DNA from: SAR92 clade bacterium H231
GTDB lineage: Bacteria; Pseudomonadota; Gammaproteobacteria; Pseudomonadales; Porticoccaceae
Reading direction: 5' to 3'
DNA: 64,000 nucleotides
Assembly (NCBI GenBank): GCA_025153775.1
Contig: JAOALC010000004.1
Location: 186,001-250,000 of the forward strand
Shown: positions 53,518 through 63,589 of the stretch, in pieces
Layout: every line of letters starts with the position of its first letter
Numbering within the stretch: the first letter of the stretch is position 1
Position numbers and translations under genes: made by a program
The notes under the pieces: generated by a model
Databases searched by the model: none
The model's input: the letters and a program-made list of their open reading frames with translations, nothing else
What the model was told of the DNA's origin: nothing

Positions 53518-53877
53518 TCAGTCTTGACCCAGAGCCTCTAGCAGGTCTTCCAGTTCAGAGATAGTCTGGTCGAGTAGCTGTTTGTAGGGGGTTTGCTCTT
53601 GTTTGCTGGACTCGCCTTCGAGTTTCTGTCTGGCACCGCCTATGGTAAACCCGTGCTCATAGAGCAAAGAGCGAATTTGGCGTATCAGTACAACATCTTG
53701 GCGCTGGTAGTAACGGCGATTGCCGCGGCGTTTAACCGGGCTCAGGCTGGGAAACTCCTGTTCCCAGTAACGCAATACATGGGGCTTAACTGCACAGAGC
53801 TCGCTGACCTCGCCGATGGTGAAGTAGCGCTTGCCGGGGATAGTTGGCAGTTCGTTGTTGTTACTTGGTTCCAGCAT
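53518..53877 (-). CDS. MerR-family regulator downstream of ihfA
   Basis: 119 residues. The N-terminal MerR helix-turn-helix is clear ([20 protein letters not shown], then [20 protein letters not shown]), followed by the wing and a coiled-coil ([16 protein letters not shown]) with no C-terminal sensor domain. It overlaps the ihfA 3' end by 17 bases. The pheST-ihfA-merR-tRNA-Pro order is conserved in Pseudomonas-like gammaproteobacteria; its targets are unknown. Confidence 0.92.
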   Translation of the reverse strand: MLEPSNNNELPTIPGKRYFTIGEVSELCAVKPHVLRYWEQEFPSLSPVKRRGNRRYYQRQDVVLIRQIRSLLYEHGFTIGGARQKLEGESSKQEQTPYKQLLDQTISELEDLLEALGQD

Positions 53878-54160
53878 AGGTCTCTACTCTTGCCTTGAGC
53901 TTCTGCCCAGGCTTGAAGGTCACCACTCGTCGTGCGGAAATAGGAATATCTTCACCTGTCTTCGGGTTGCGACCTGGCCGGCTACTTTTATCGCGCAATT
54001 CAAAGTTACCAAAACCGGATAACTTAACCTGGTCATTGCTCTCCAGAGCAGCACAGATTTCGCTATAAAACATCTCTACGATTTCCTTGGCTTCTCGTTT
54101 ATTGAGGCCAAGCTCGTCAAATAGCATTTCTGCCAAATCAGCTTTGGTCAACGCACCCAT
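53861..54160 (-). CDS. ihfA: Integration host factor alpha subunit
   Basis: 99 residues. Family segments are [34 protein letters not shown] and the DNA-intercalating arm [20 protein letters not shown] with the conserved proline. With IhfB it bends DNA at IHF sites and assists tyrosine-recombinase reactions. Last core gene of the pheST-ihfA operon, 45 bases after pheT. Confidence 0.96.
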   Translation of the reverse strand: MGALTKADLAEMLFDELGLNKREAKEIVEMFYSEICAALESNDQVKLSGFGNFELRDKSSRPGRNPKTGEDIPISARRVVTFKPGQKLKARVETYAGTK

Positions 54161-54205
54161 TTCCTAGCACCTAAATTCAGACTCTAAGTTCGACCAAAAT
54201 TTTGG

Positions 54206-56602
54206 TCAGCCCCTGAGTTCAGCCTTAAATTTACTTCCGAGTTCTTTGATCACCCGATCTATCGCAAGATTAATTTCTTCGTCGGTAAGAGTGCGTGAAC
54301 TGTGCTGAAACGTCAAGCCTAGCGCAACACTTTTTCCTTTGTTTTCAACATCTTTGCTGTGATACACGTCAAACAACTTTAAATTTGTCAGCTGATCGCC
54401 AGCCACAGCTTCAGCAGCAGTTAACAGCTCCCCCGCCTGCACAACATTGTCGACAAAAAACGCTAAATCACGCTTAACTTCGGGGAACTTGCTTACTTCT
54501 TTAAATTTAGGCAGCTTGCTTGGCGCAATTTGATCTACATTAACTTGAAATAGATAAACCGCCGAGGATATACCCAGCTCTGCCTGAATTTTCGGATGCA
54601 GCTGACCCACCCAGCCCACCAGCTCGCCATGACGCGTCAGCGCTGCTGACTGTCCAGGGTGCAGAGCTACATGCTGTCGGGCCTCAAATTTGAAGTCGGC
54701 TCCCAGACCTGTGCACTCCAATAGCGCCTCAAGGTCTCCCTTTATATCGTAGAAATCGACTTTTTCTTTAGTGCCTGTCCAACCTGTGGGAGTACGCGAG
54801 CCACAAATTAAACTAGCCAGCGACATATTTTGCTCCAGGCCCAACACAGATTTCTTGTCTTTATTACCTGCGGGTACAAAGCACTGTCCTGCTTCAAAGA
54901 TGCGCACACGACTCTGCTGACGATTGAGGTTGTGTACTGCAGTGCTTAACAGTCCAGCCCAGAGGCTGGTGCGCATAACCGACATATCTGCCGAGATTGG
55001 GTTAGCCAGAGCAACTGGGGTTATCTGCGGGTCAATCAGCTTTTGAATGCTGGGCTCCACAAAACTGTAGGTCACAGTCTCCTGGTAGCCTCGAGCAACC
55101 AGATGATGCCTGAACGCTGGCAATCCCAGCAGGGTTTCGGGGTCTGCCTGTAACTCCAGAGCCATAGAGGGTGTAGAGGTAGGCAGGTTGTTGTAGCCAT
55201 AAATACGCGCCACCTCTTCAACCAGGTCCTGCTCTATTTGTAGGTCAAAACGCCAGCTGGGGGCTACCCAGGTGGAACCTGAGGCGTCGCGCTCTACAAG
55301 GCTGAGACCCAGACGCACCAACATATCATCGACCTGAGCAGGCTCGATAGCGACGCCCAGCTGCTGAGCTAGGCGGGCGTCGCGCAGGCAGATGGTTGCG
55401 GGCACAGGCAAATGGGCCTCGGACTCAGTCACAGATACAGGCCCGGGGTTTCCGCCGCAGATCTCCAGCATCAGCGCTGTGGCCCTCTCTATGGCCGCTA
55501 CCTGCAGCTGTGCGTCCACACCGCGCTCAAAGCGATGAGAAGAATCCGTATGCTTGCCGTAGCTGCGCGCCTTGCCAGCAATGGCCAGAGGATTAAACCA
55601 GGCGCTCTCAAACAGGATATCGCTGGTGTTATCGCCAACTGCCGACTCATCGCCACCCATAATACCGGCCATGGCCAGAGCTTTGCTCTGATCAGCAATA
55701 ACCAGAGTCTCTGTATCCACTGAGACTTCCGACTCATCCAGCAGCTTTAAATTTTCGTTCCGGCCCATGCGCACCACAATGGCCCCGTCGATCTTGGACA
55801 GATCGAAGGCATGCATAGGCTGACCCAGCTCGAGCAGCACATAGTTAGTCACATCAACAGCTGGCCCAAGAGAGCGCACACCGCTGCGACGCAGCCTCTC
55901 CTGCATCCACTGGGGAGTTGACTGAGATAGATCCAACCCCCGTATAACTCGACCTACATAGCGAGCACAGCCATCGGGCGCATCAAGACTGACAGATACC
56001 CTATCGTCAATTGTAGGCGCCACAGGAGCACAGCTCTGCTGGGTTACCTGAGCCTGATTAAGTACCCCAACCTCTCGAGCCAATCCACGAATGCTCAGGC
56101 AGTCTCCGCGGTTAGGGGTCAGATCGACCTCAATAATATTGTCATTGAGATCGAGATATTCAATAAGGTCTGCGCCCACCGAAGCCTCTGCAGGAAGCTC
56201 CCACAGGCCAGCTGCGTCATCACCCAGGTCTAATTCCGTCTGGGCACAGAGCATGCCGAAGGATTCAACACCTCGAAGTTTGGCTTTTTTAATTTTAAAG
56301 TCGCCGGGCAGCTTGGCTCCCAGGGTAGCAAATGGCACCTTAATACCGGCGCGCGCATTGGGCGCACCGCAGACTACCTGCGCAATTTCACCGCCACCTG
56401 CAACCTGACAAACTCGCAGCTTGTCTGCATCTGGGTGCTGCTCAACCGAGAGTATCTCGCCCACAACCACACCAGACATCTGCGGCGCTGCTGGATCGAC
56501 TGCATCCACTTCCAGGCCGGCCATGGTGACCTGAGCCACTAAATCCTCTGTGCTGATCGAGGGATTAACTGATTGTCGCAACCAGGATTCACTAAATTTC
56601 AT
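54206..56602 (-). CDS. pheT: Phenylalanyl-tRNA synthetase beta subunit
   Basis: 798 residues, normal length. The N-terminal tRNA-binding (EMAP-like) domain (about 40-150), B3/B4 domains with the editing site, B5 domain (RIYGYNNLPT near 470), the catalytic-like core (NPISADMSVMRTSL) and the C-terminal anticodon-binding domain (FPEVKRDLAFFVD) appear in order. It works as the beta half of the alpha2-beta2 enzyme and follows pheS by 13 bases. Confidence 0.97.
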   Translation of the reverse strand: MKFSESWLRQSVNPSISTEDLVAQVTMAGLEVDAVDPAAPQMSGVVVGEILSVEQHPDADKLRVCQVAGGGEIAQVVCGAPNARAGIKVPFATLGAKLPGDFKIKKAKLRGVESFGMLCAQTELDLGDDAAGLWELPAEASVGADLIEYLDLNDNIIEVDLTPNRGDCLSIRGLAREVGVLNQAQVTQQSCAPVAPTIDDRVSVSLDAPDGCARYVGRVIRGLDLSQSTPQWMQERLRRSGVRSLGPAVDVTNYVLLELGQPMHAFDLSKIDGAIVVRMGRNENLKLLDESEVSVDTETLVIADQSKALAMAGIMGGDESAVGDNTSDILFESAWFNPLAIAGKARSYGKHTDSSHRFERGVDAQLQVAAIERATALMLEICGGNPGPVSVTESEAHLPVPATICLRDARLAQQLGVAIEPAQVDDMLVRLGLSLVERDASGSTWVAPSWRFDLQIEQDLVEEVARIYGYNNLPTSTPSMALELQADPETLLGLPAFRHHLVARGYQETVTYSFVEPSIQKLIDPQITPVALANPISADMSVMRTSLWAGLLSTAVHNLNRQQSRVRIFEAGQCFVPAGNKDKKSVLGLEQNMSLASLICGSRTPTGWTGTKEKVDFYDIKGDLEALLECTGLGADFKFEARQHVALHPGQSAALTRHGELVGWVGQLHPKIQAELGISSAVYLFQVNVDQIAPSKLPKFKEVSKFPEVKRDLAFFVDNVVQAGELLTAAEAVAGDQLTNLKLFDVYHSKDVENKGKSVALGLTFQHSSRTLTDEEINLAIDRVIKELGSKFKAELRG

Positions 56603-56615
56603 AAGTCACCCCAGC

Positions 56616-57635
<1,020 letters not shown>

Positions 57636-57671
57636 TCACCACACAACTCAATTGTGTATCTTATTACCGAT

Positions 57672-57708
57672 AAAAAAATAGGGAAAGAGCGGCAGCCCCT
57701 TCCCTATT
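57672..57708 (-). terminator. Terminator or attenuator upstream of pheS
   Basis: On the minus strand AATAGGGAA pairs with TTCCCTATT around a 14-base loop, then a T-run of seven. It lies 43 bases before the pheS start and follows a second hairpin at 57723-57748, the layout of a leader attenuator in pheST operons. Confidence 0.75.
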
Positions 57709-57722
57709 CGATTCGCTTGAAT

Positions 57723-57748
57723 GACCTGCTGTTAAAAAACAGCGGGTC
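57723..57748 (-). promoter_or_regulatory. Leader hairpin 5' of the pheS terminator
   Basis: GACCTGCTGTT and AACAGCGGGTC form an 11-bp stem with one mismatch around an A-rich loop. It could act as an antiterminator or pause hairpin. Just here the minus strand reads ...CTGTTTTTTAAC..., encoding Phe-Phe in one frame, but no good start codon precedes it. Confidence 0.45.
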
Positions 57749-57770
57749 CAGGCGATTTTACTTGTCTCTA

Positions 57771-58127
57771 TTAAGCTAGGGCGGCTTTGGCTTGGCTTAC
57801 AACCGCACCAAAAGCAGCTTTATCATGCACAGCCAGATCAGCCAGTACTCGGCGATCCAGTGCAATACCGGCTTTACTTAGACCATTGATCAGACGGCTG
57901 TAGGATAAACCTTCAACACGTGACTGAGCATTGATACGGGCAATCCACAGTCTGCGGAAAGTACGCTTCTTTACGCGACGGTCACGGTACGCATATTGGC
58001 CCGCTTTAGTCACTGCCTGAACAGCTACACGATAGACGCGGCTGCGCGCTCCGTAATAACCTTTGGCTTGCTTTAAAATTTTCTTGTGTCGACGACCAGC
58101 TTCAACACCACGTTTTACTCTAGGCAT
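57771..58127 (-). CDS. rplT: 50S ribosomal protein L20
   Basis: 118 residues. The conserved basic opening ([20 protein letters not shown]) and the [18 protein letters not shown] core are diagnostic. It binds 23S rRNA early in assembly. In E. coli it represses its own operon. It follows rpmI by 31 bases. Confidence 0.97.
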   Translation of the reverse strand: MPRVKRGVEAGRRHKKILKQAKGYYGARSRVYRVAVQAVTKAGQYAYRDRRVKKRTFRRLWIARINAQSRVEGLSYSRLINGLSKAGIALDRRVLADLAVHDKAAFGAVVSQAKAALA

Positions 58128-58158
58128 ATTATTCTCCTACCAAAAATTAGTTAGTGAC

Positions 58159-58353
58159 TTAAACGTTGCGCAACATACGATCGACGCGAGGCTTATCAGC
58201 AGCATTAAGAAGGCTGGTGCCACGCAGCTGACGCTTGCGCTTAGTAGTCATTTTGGTGAGGATATGGCTCTTGTGCTGATGCTTGTGCTTATAGCCCGAG
58301 GCCGTCTTTTTGAAGCGTTTTGCAGCTCCACTATGTACTTTAGCTTTTGGCAT
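58159..58353 (-). CDS. rpmI: 50S ribosomal protein L35
   Basis: 64 residues, very basic: [20 protein letters not shown], ending in a helix with [10 protein letters not shown]. Normal family length. It sits between infC and rplT as in nearly all proteobacteria. Confidence 0.97.
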   Translation of the reverse strand: MPKAKVHSGAAKRFKKTASGYKHKHQHKSHILTKMTTKRKRQLRGTSLLNAADKPRVDRMLRNV

Positions 58354-58484
58354 TTCTGTTCTCCAATAATGAGAGGTTTATAAAATCAACAGGAGACGCC
58401 CGGACAGCCTGCCAAAAACAATGGCTGAGCGCGGGTCGCGCTGAATACATCCTGTTGCTACTTCTAGATACTACTTTTTTGCTA

Positions 58485-59012
58485 TTACTTCTTTTTGCTT
58501 CGGGGCGCCAATACCATAATCATTTGACGACCTTCCATCTTTGGAAACTGCTCAACCTGAGCCAGTTCTTCCAGATCTGCTTCAACTCGTTTCATCATAT
58601 CCATGCCGAGCTGCTGGTGAGCCATTTCACGACCGCGAAAACGCAGAGTTATCTTGGTCTTGTCACCGTTCTCCAGGAATCGAGTCAGATTGCGCAACTT
58701 AATTTGATAGTCGCCCTCATCGGTTCCCGGTCGAAACTTCATTTCTTTTACTTGCGTCTGCTTCTGCTTTTTCTTCTGCAGCGCTACTTTCTTCTTAATA
58801 TCAAAGACATGCTTGCCGTAATCCATGATTTTACAGACTGGAGGCTGGGCATCCGGCGAAATCTCTACCAGATCCAGTGTCTCTTTCTGTGCCGCTTCCA
58901 GGGCTTCCGTCAGGGGCACTACGCCTACCTGAGAGCCATCAGATGCAACCAATCTAACTTCGGGGGACGTTATATCGTCGTTAAGCCGCGCCCGCTTGCT
59001 GTCTTTTTTAAT
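58485..59012 (-). CDS. infC: Translation initiation factor IF-3 (ATT start)
   Basis: The start is placed at an ATT codon at 59010-59012, with GGAG eight bases upstream, giving 175 residues beginning [19 protein letters not shown]. Standard gene callers would start later at a TTG (58952) and lose 20 residues. A non-AUG ATT start is the known autoregulatory feature of infC, because IF-3 itself discriminates against it. Family motifs are [34 protein letters not shown] and FRGREMAH. It follows thrS by 19 bases. Confidence 0.96.
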   Translation of the reverse strand: MKKDSKRARLNDDITSPEVRLVASDGSQVGVVPLTEALEAAQKETLDLVEISPDAQPPVCKIMDYGKHVFDIKKKVALQKKKQKQTQVKEMKFRPGTDEGDYQIKLRNLTRFLENGDKTKITLRFRGREMAHQQLGMDMMKRVEADLEELAQVEQFPKMEGRQMIMVLAPRSKKK

Positions 59013-59031
59013 AAACTTTACTCCGCTTTAT

Positions 59032-60948
59032 TTACTCAGTACGCCCGCGTCGATCTGACTCTGATGAAAACAGGGCGCAAACCTCGTCTAGAGGTAGGCT
59101 GCCTAGGTCGTTTCCATCTCTGGTTCGAACCGCCACAGTGCGTGATTCTTTCTCTTTATCACCCACAACGAGAAGGTAAGGTACCCGTTGCATAGAATGA
59201 CCGCGGATTTTAAAGCCGATCTTCTCGTTTCTCAAGTCACAAATGACCCTAAATCCCTTATTTTGCAATGATTTAGCCACTTCTTGGGCATAATCGGCCT
59301 GAGAATCGGTAATATTCATCACAGCGGCCTGTTCCGGAGCCAACCAGAAGGGAAATGCTCCCTCATACTGTTCGATCAAAATACCTATAAAACGCTCAAA
59401 AGAACCCAGCAGTGCACGGTGCAACATCACCGGCACTTTGCGCGAACCATCCTCGGCCACGTATTGGGCATCCAGACGACCAGGCATGGAGAAATCCACC
59501 TGCATGGTGCCGCACTGCCAGACTCGGCCAATGCAATCTTTCAAGGAAAACTCAATCTTGGGGCCGTAAAAGGCACCCTCACCTGGCAGTTCCTGCCAGG
59601 GCAATCCTTTGGCATCCAAAGCTTGACCCAATGCCTCTTCGGCACGATCCCAATCTTCATCAGAACCCACGCGCTGTTCTGGGCGCGTAGACAGCCGATA
59701 GATAATTTCAGTAAAGCCAAAGTCTTCGTAGACCTCATGGAGGAAGTCGATAAACTCCGACACCTCAGACTGAATCTGATCCTCTGTACAGAAAATATGA
59801 CCGTCGTCCTGGGTAAATGAGCGCACCCTCATAATGCCATGCAGTGAACCTGAGGGCTCATTTCTATGGCAGGAACCAAACTCAGCTAGCCTCAGGGGCA
59901 AGTCTCTGTAGCTTTTTAAACCCTGATTAAACACCTGCACATGGCAGGGGCAGTTCATCGGCTTAATGGCATAGTTACGGTCTTCGGTGGTGACCGTAAA
60001 CATATCGTCGCCAAACTTATCCGCATGGCCAGACTTTTCCCACAGACTAAAATCCACTACCTGAGGGGTTTTAATTTCCTGATAGCCGCGCTCGATCTGC
60101 TTATCGCGCATAAAGCCTTCAACGGCCTTGTACACAGACCAGCCCTTGGGGTGCCAGAACACGGAGCCAGGGGCCTCTTCCTGCATATGGTAGAGATCCA
60201 GTTTTTTGCCAATCTTGCGATGGTCGCGTTTTTCAGCTTCCGCCAGGCGATTGATATAGGCTTTTAACTCTTTCTTATTGGTCCAGGCGGTGCCATAGAT
60301 GCGCTGCAACATTTCGTTATTGCTATCGCCACGCCAGTAGGCGCCTGCTACCTTGGTTAGTTTAAAGGCAGGTAATTTTGCGGTGGAAGGCACATGGGGG
60401 CCGCGGCAGAGATCAATAAAATCTCCCTGACGGTAAAGGCCGATGGGTTCGCCGGCGGGAATGCTGGCAATAATTTCGGCTTTGTACTCCTCGCCCATCT
60501 CTCTAAAAAATGACACAGCCTCGTCCCGGTCCCATTCTTCGCGAGCAATGCTGTGATCAGCCTGGACCAGTTCAGTCATGCGCGCCTCTATGGCCTCCAG
60601 GTCTTCCGGGGTAAAGGTGCGCTCAAAGGCAAAATCATAATAGAAGCCATCTTCAATTACAGGACCAATGGTTACCTGGGCCGAGGGGAACAGCTGCTTC
60701 ACCGCCATAGCCAGCAAGTGGGCCGAAGAGTGACGAATAATATCCAGCGCCTCATCGGATCGATCGGTCACGATCGCCAGGCTGGCATCTTCGCTCATTA
60801 AATAAGAGGCATCCACAACCTCTCCATTGACCACGCCAGCAAGAGTAGCCTTGGCCAGGCCGGCGCCAATATCAGCAGCCACATCGGCTACGGAGATAGG
60901 GTTATCGAAAACGCGTTGGGAACCATCAGGCAGGGTAATTGCAGGCAT
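59032..60948 (-). CDS. thrS: Threonyl-tRNA synthetase
   Basis: The ATG at 60948 ([12 protein letters not shown]) is the family start, with AAGGAAAG upstream; 638 residues. The TGS domain (about 1-60), the editing domain with [11 protein letters not shown] (zinc-binding HxxxH), and the class II core with the zinc cysteine (PMNCPCHV) and motif 2 ([16 protein letters not shown]) are followed by the anticodon-binding domain. It is the first gene of the translation cluster. Confidence 0.97.
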   Translation of the reverse strand: MPAITLPDGSQRVFDNPISVADVAADIGAGLAKATLAGVVNGEVVDASYLMSEDASLAIVTDRSDEALDIIRHSSAHLLAMAVKQLFPSAQVTIGPVIEDGFYYDFAFERTFTPEDLEAIEARMTELVQADHSIAREEWDRDEAVSFFREMGEEYKAEIIASIPAGEPIGLYRQGDFIDLCRGPHVPSTAKLPAFKLTKVAGAYWRGDSNNEMLQRIYGTAWTNKKELKAYINRLAEAEKRDHRKIGKKLDLYHMQEEAPGSVFWHPKGWSVYKAVEGFMRDKQIERGYQEIKTPQVVDFSLWEKSGHADKFGDDMFTVTTEDRNYAIKPMNCPCHVQVFNQGLKSYRDLPLRLAEFGSCHRNEPSGSLHGIMRVRSFTQDDGHIFCTEDQIQSEVSEFIDFLHEVYEDFGFTEIIYRLSTRPEQRVGSDEDWDRAEEALGQALDAKGLPWQELPGEGAFYGPKIEFSLKDCIGRVWQCGTMQVDFSMPGRLDAQYVAEDGSRKVPVMLHRALLGSFERFIGILIEQYEGAFPFWLAPEQAAVMNITDSQADYAQEVAKSLQNKGFRVICDLRNEKIGFKIRGHSMQRVPYLLVVGDKEKESRTVAVRTRDGNDLGSLPLDEVCALFSSESDRRGRTE

Positions 60949-61103
60949 AGTGCTTTCCTTTTCAGTGGTGACCCATACCAGAGGCCACATGAGTTAAAAT
61001 ATTTAGCTCCCATTTTACCCTGTATCGCCCTAGATACAAGCCTATTCCCGAGATGAGTTGGGTTATAATGAAGCTCTTTCTTGCACTGAAGTTTAGTTAT
61101 CTT

Positions 61104-61553
61104 ATGAAAATCTATGTAGACGCCGATGCCTGCCCCACAGTCATTAAAGATATCCTCTATCGCGTATCGCAGCGCACAGGTATAGAGGTGATTCTGGTGG
61201 CCAATCAAGCCCTATCTACACCCCGAATCCCCACTGTCCGCAGTATTCAGGTCAGTCAGGGCTTTGATGTGGCAGACGACCATATAGTTGAGCTAGTAGA
61301 GGCAGATGACCTAGTAATTACCGCAGATATTCCGCTGGCCGCCGAAGTAATTGATAAGGGTGGCAAGGCACTTAACCCGAGAGGTGAGCTCTATTCCAAG
61401 GCGAATATTAAAGCGCGGCTAAATATGCGGGATTTTATGGACAGTATGCGCAACAGCGGTGTGCAGGTGGGTGGCGGGCCCCCTCCCCTATCTCAGCGAG
61501 ATCGAATGGAGTTTGCCAATGCGCTAGATAAGTATTTGGCACAGTTTGGTTAA
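61104..61553 (+). CDS. YaiI/YqxD family protein (DUF188)
   Basis: The start at 61104 ([18 protein letters not shown]) matches the family; the frame is open to 61053 but that stretch is not conserved. 149 residues. Conserved features are [27 protein letters not shown], and GELYSKANI. This PIN-like nuclease-fold family has no defined role. Divergent from thrS. Confidence 0.9.
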   Translation: MKIYVDADACPTVIKDILYRVSQRTGIEVILVANQALSTPRIPTVRSIQVSQGFDVADDHIVELVEADDLVITADIPLAAEVIDKGGKALNPRGELYSKANIKARLNMRDFMDSMRNSGVQVGGGPPPLSQRDRMEFANALDKYLAQFG

Positions 61554-61714
61554 AAAGCCTAGAGTGGGGCTTGATCCATTTCAAATCCCATTGCCTGACA
61601 AAACCAATGAGCGTCTCCATAGTTGTTTCTAGGCATACAAACTTTCGTCTTAACCGGGTCGGACCTGCACAAGTAATTGGAAAATAGGCAAAAGCATCTT
61701 GTAAATGCACTTTT

Positions 61715-62104
61715 TTAGCGCCTTCGTGGCCGACTATCTTCCATCAAATCATCCAATTTAGATTGCGCCTTATCAAAGTCCTCTAAATCTATAACCTCAA
61801 TCATCTCGCATTCATCGCGAATCATCTCCGCAATATGGCCTGGGTAGTGCCTGCAGTCTTCAGGTCTGCTTAGGTAGATAGCGCAAGTATATTTCTCTTT
61901 GCCCTGCCCAGGCTCAACCTCAAGAAAAGGGCAGCGAGTCAACTGCACGCCGGTATCCGGATCAAACCAGATATCATTGCCTTTTACATATTGGTAAATA
62001 TGCGGCTCAAACAGCTCCCACATATCGATTTCGGCCGCTGTTGCAGACAGCGCGCCGTCACCGTATTTGAGGCAGCACTTGCCACATTGGTTACAGTCTT
62101 TCAT
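61715..62104 (-). CDS. YkgJ-family cysteine-cluster protein
   Basis: The start at 62104 (MKDCNQCGKCCLKYGDG) is preferred over 62149 because the family begins with the cysteine motif. 129 residues. CNQCGKCC, RCPFLE, CAIYLSRPEDCRHYP are the Cys ligands of a zinc or iron site typical of the family. Function unknown. Confidence 0.88.
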   Translation of the reverse strand: MKDCNQCGKCCLKYGDGALSATAAEIDMWELFEPHIYQYVKGNDIWFDPDTGVQLTRCPFLEVEPGQGKEKYTCAIYLSRPEDCRHYPGHIAEMIRDECEMIEVIDLEDFDKAQSKLDDLMEDSRPRRR

Positions 62105-62221
62105 ATGTTGAATGGCTTCACTGTAGGTGGTAAGGAGAAAGTGTATCACCGACAGTCCACCCAGGTGGTGGGTTTAGCCTATGTAAGGGGGCGAGTCTAT
62201 GTATGGCCTATCGCCGAAGAA

Positions 62222-62278
62222 ATATAACGCCGAAAGCAGCGGGAGGCGAAGCCGTTCGACTGCCTTGACTTGTTATGG
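62222..62278 (-). repeat. attC-like site 1 (integron cassette recombination site)
   Basis: 57 bases. On the minus strand CCATAAC at one end and GTTATAT at the other form the R-box pair, with CAAGGCAG and CTGC arms and a GGCTTCGCC stem-loop between. It is oriented on the minus strand. It is the last site seen, at the boundary with the chromosomal YkgJ gene. Confidence 0.75.
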
Positions 62279-62325
62279 GCTTTATACCAGTATTTGGTAT
62301 TTATTGGTATAAAAGAGGTGGCCCC

Positions 62326-62565
62326 ATGCCTAAAAATACAAGTATTTCCCTTGGAGAGCACTTTGATAGCTTTATCGCCCAGCAAATTACAGAGGGTAGG
62401 TACGCCTCTACTAGCGAGGTAGTACGTGCCGCCCTGAGGTTGCTTGAAGATAACGAGCAAAAAATAACCACACTTCGTAAGTTGCTTGAGGAAGGTGAAA
62501 ATAGCGGTACAGCCGAATATAGCTATGAAGCGCTGATGAATGAAATTGACGATGAACTTGGTTAA
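62326..62565 (+). CDS. parD: ParD-type antitoxin (cassette, inverted)
   Basis: The ATG at 62326 behind GAGGTG starts an 79-residue protein (MPKNTSISLGEHFDSFIAQQ) with the ribbon-helix-helix segment TSEVVRAALRLLE of the ParD/CopG family and an acidic C-terminal tail. Its TAA overlaps the toxin ATG by one base (TTAATG). It lies on the plus strand inside a cassette whose attC sites point to the minus strand, so it must use its own promoter. Confidence 0.92.
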   Translation: MPKNTSISLGEHFDSFIAQQITEGRYASTSEVVRAALRLLEDNEQKITTLRKLLEEGENSGTAEYSYEALMNEIDDELG

Positions 62566-62867
62566 TGGGCACATTTACTTTAACCAATAAAGCCAAGGCT
62601 GATTTGAAATCTGTAGCCACTTACACTCAGCGTAAGTGGGGTAAAAACCAGCGCGGGATTTACTTGAAGCAATTTGATGATGCTTTCCATTTGCTTGCTG
62701 ATACTCCTGATGTCGGGATCAACTGTGATTTTATTAAATTAGGCTATCGTAAATTTCCAAATATCAGTCATGTGATTTTTTACCAAACGATAAATGATAC
62801 TCAAATCGAAATTATCCGGATTTTACACAAGCGCATGGATGTAGAGAAAAACTTGAAGAACCCATAA
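62565..62867 (+). CDS. parE: ParE-type toxin (cassette, inverted)
   Basis: 100 residues of the RelE/ParE fold: LTNKAKADLKSVATYTQRKW, the central GINCDFIKLGYRKF and the C-terminal IEIIRILHKRMDVEKNL strand. The stop codon lies inside the attC site at 62862. ParE proteins poison DNA gyrase; here the pair would stabilise the cassette array by addiction. Confidence 0.92.
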   Translation: MGTFTLTNKAKADLKSVATYTQRKWGKNQRGIYLKQFDDAFHLLADTPDVGINCDFIKLGYRKFPNISHVIFYQTINDTQIEIIRILHKRMDVEKNLKNP

Positions 62868-62919
62868 CGCTCCGGCTCACAAGAGAGCGAAGCGATTCCT
62901 GTGCAGCCGATTGTTAGGC
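62862..62919 (-). repeat. attC-like site 2
   Basis: 58 bases. On the minus strand GCCTAAC ... GTTATGG, with AATCGGCTGCACAGG and the TCGCTTCGCT central loop. It overlaps the stop codons of both flanking genes (parE on plus, oxidoreductase on minus), as is usual for compact cassettes. Confidence 0.82.
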
Positions 62920-63489
62920 TATTGAGCCAAGGTCTTTTGCTATAGCAATCCATTTTTCTCTTTGCTGTTGGTTCGAACCTTTTATTGGACCAAATTCTGA
63001 TATTTTCACGACTTTAATGCCACAAAACTCAAGAATTGTTTTTTTCATTTCATTATGTCCAGGTCTGTGAAATATCCAACGATAATACCAGGGCGGAGTA
63101 TCCATAGTAACCATCAGGTGCGCTGTGCGTCCTGAAAGTAATTTATCCGGTAGAGAAACCCCTCGATACTTAAACGCAAAACCTGGCAGGAAAACCCGAT
63201 CAAAAAAACCTTTCATTAAAGCAGGCATGGTCCCCCACCAATTAGGATAAATAAAAACTATATGATTTGCCCATTGAATAAGTTCCTGGGCTTTTGTTAA
63301 GTCAGGCTCAAGCTCCTGAATTTTATTGTAGCCATTCCAGAGTATTGGATCGAACTTTAATTCACCAAGTTGAAGTTCGCGAACTTCTGAACCGCTTACC
63401 TTTGCTCTGTCGATGTACGCCCTGGTTAATGAACCACAGAAACTATTTGAGTCGGGGTGCCCAAGAATGACGAGTATATTCTTTTTCAT
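62914..63489 (-). CDS. NAD(P)H-dependent oxidoreductase (flavodoxin-like fold), cassette gene
   Basis: 191 residues of the NQO2/KefF/MdaB-type FMN quinone reductase family. Visible are ILVILGHPDSNSFCGSL (FMN phosphate region), IVFIYPNWWGTMPALMKGFF, and a late GPIKGSNQQQREKWI. It reduces quinones or similar electrophiles with NAD(P)H. It is a single-gene cassette on the minus strand, matching the orientation of the attC sites. Confidence 0.9.
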   Translation of the reverse strand: MKKNILVILGHPDSNSFCGSLTRAYIDRAKVSGSEVRELQLGELKFDPILWNGYNKIQELEPDLTKAQELIQWANHIVFIYPNWWGTMPALMKGFFDRVFLPGFAFKYRGVSLPDKLLSGRTAHLMVTMDTPPWYYRWIFHRPGHNEMKKTILEFCGIKVVKISEFGPIKGSNQQQREKWIAIAKDLGSIA

Positions 63490-63502
63490 GGGTAACTTGG
63501 TA

Positions 63503-63586
63503 ACCTAACGCCGCGGTTTGGGGCTGACATGAAGCGCCAGCGGAATGGCAGTCCCAGCCAAAGGCGACAACACCGCCTTGTTAAAT
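63503..63586 (-). repeat. attC-like site 3
   Basis: 84 bases. On the minus strand ATTTAAC ... GTTAGGT with long complementary arms (GGCGGTGTT / AACCGC region and GGCTGGGACTGCC against GGCAGTCCCAGCC-type pairing). It separates the oxidoreductase cassette from the hypothetical gene to its right. Confidence 0.8.
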
Positions 63587-63589
63587 TTT

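Noticed and set aside
58347-59195. 282-codon plus-strand frame
   Set aside because: Antisense to infC; low-complexity leucine-rich composition arises from the lysine codons on the other strand.
61435-61710. 91-codon minus-strand frame after the YkgJ gene
   Set aside because: Partly antisense to the YaiI-family gene, no start signal and no recognised family; a competing frame ending at about 61559 looks equally protein-like, so nothing can be assigned.
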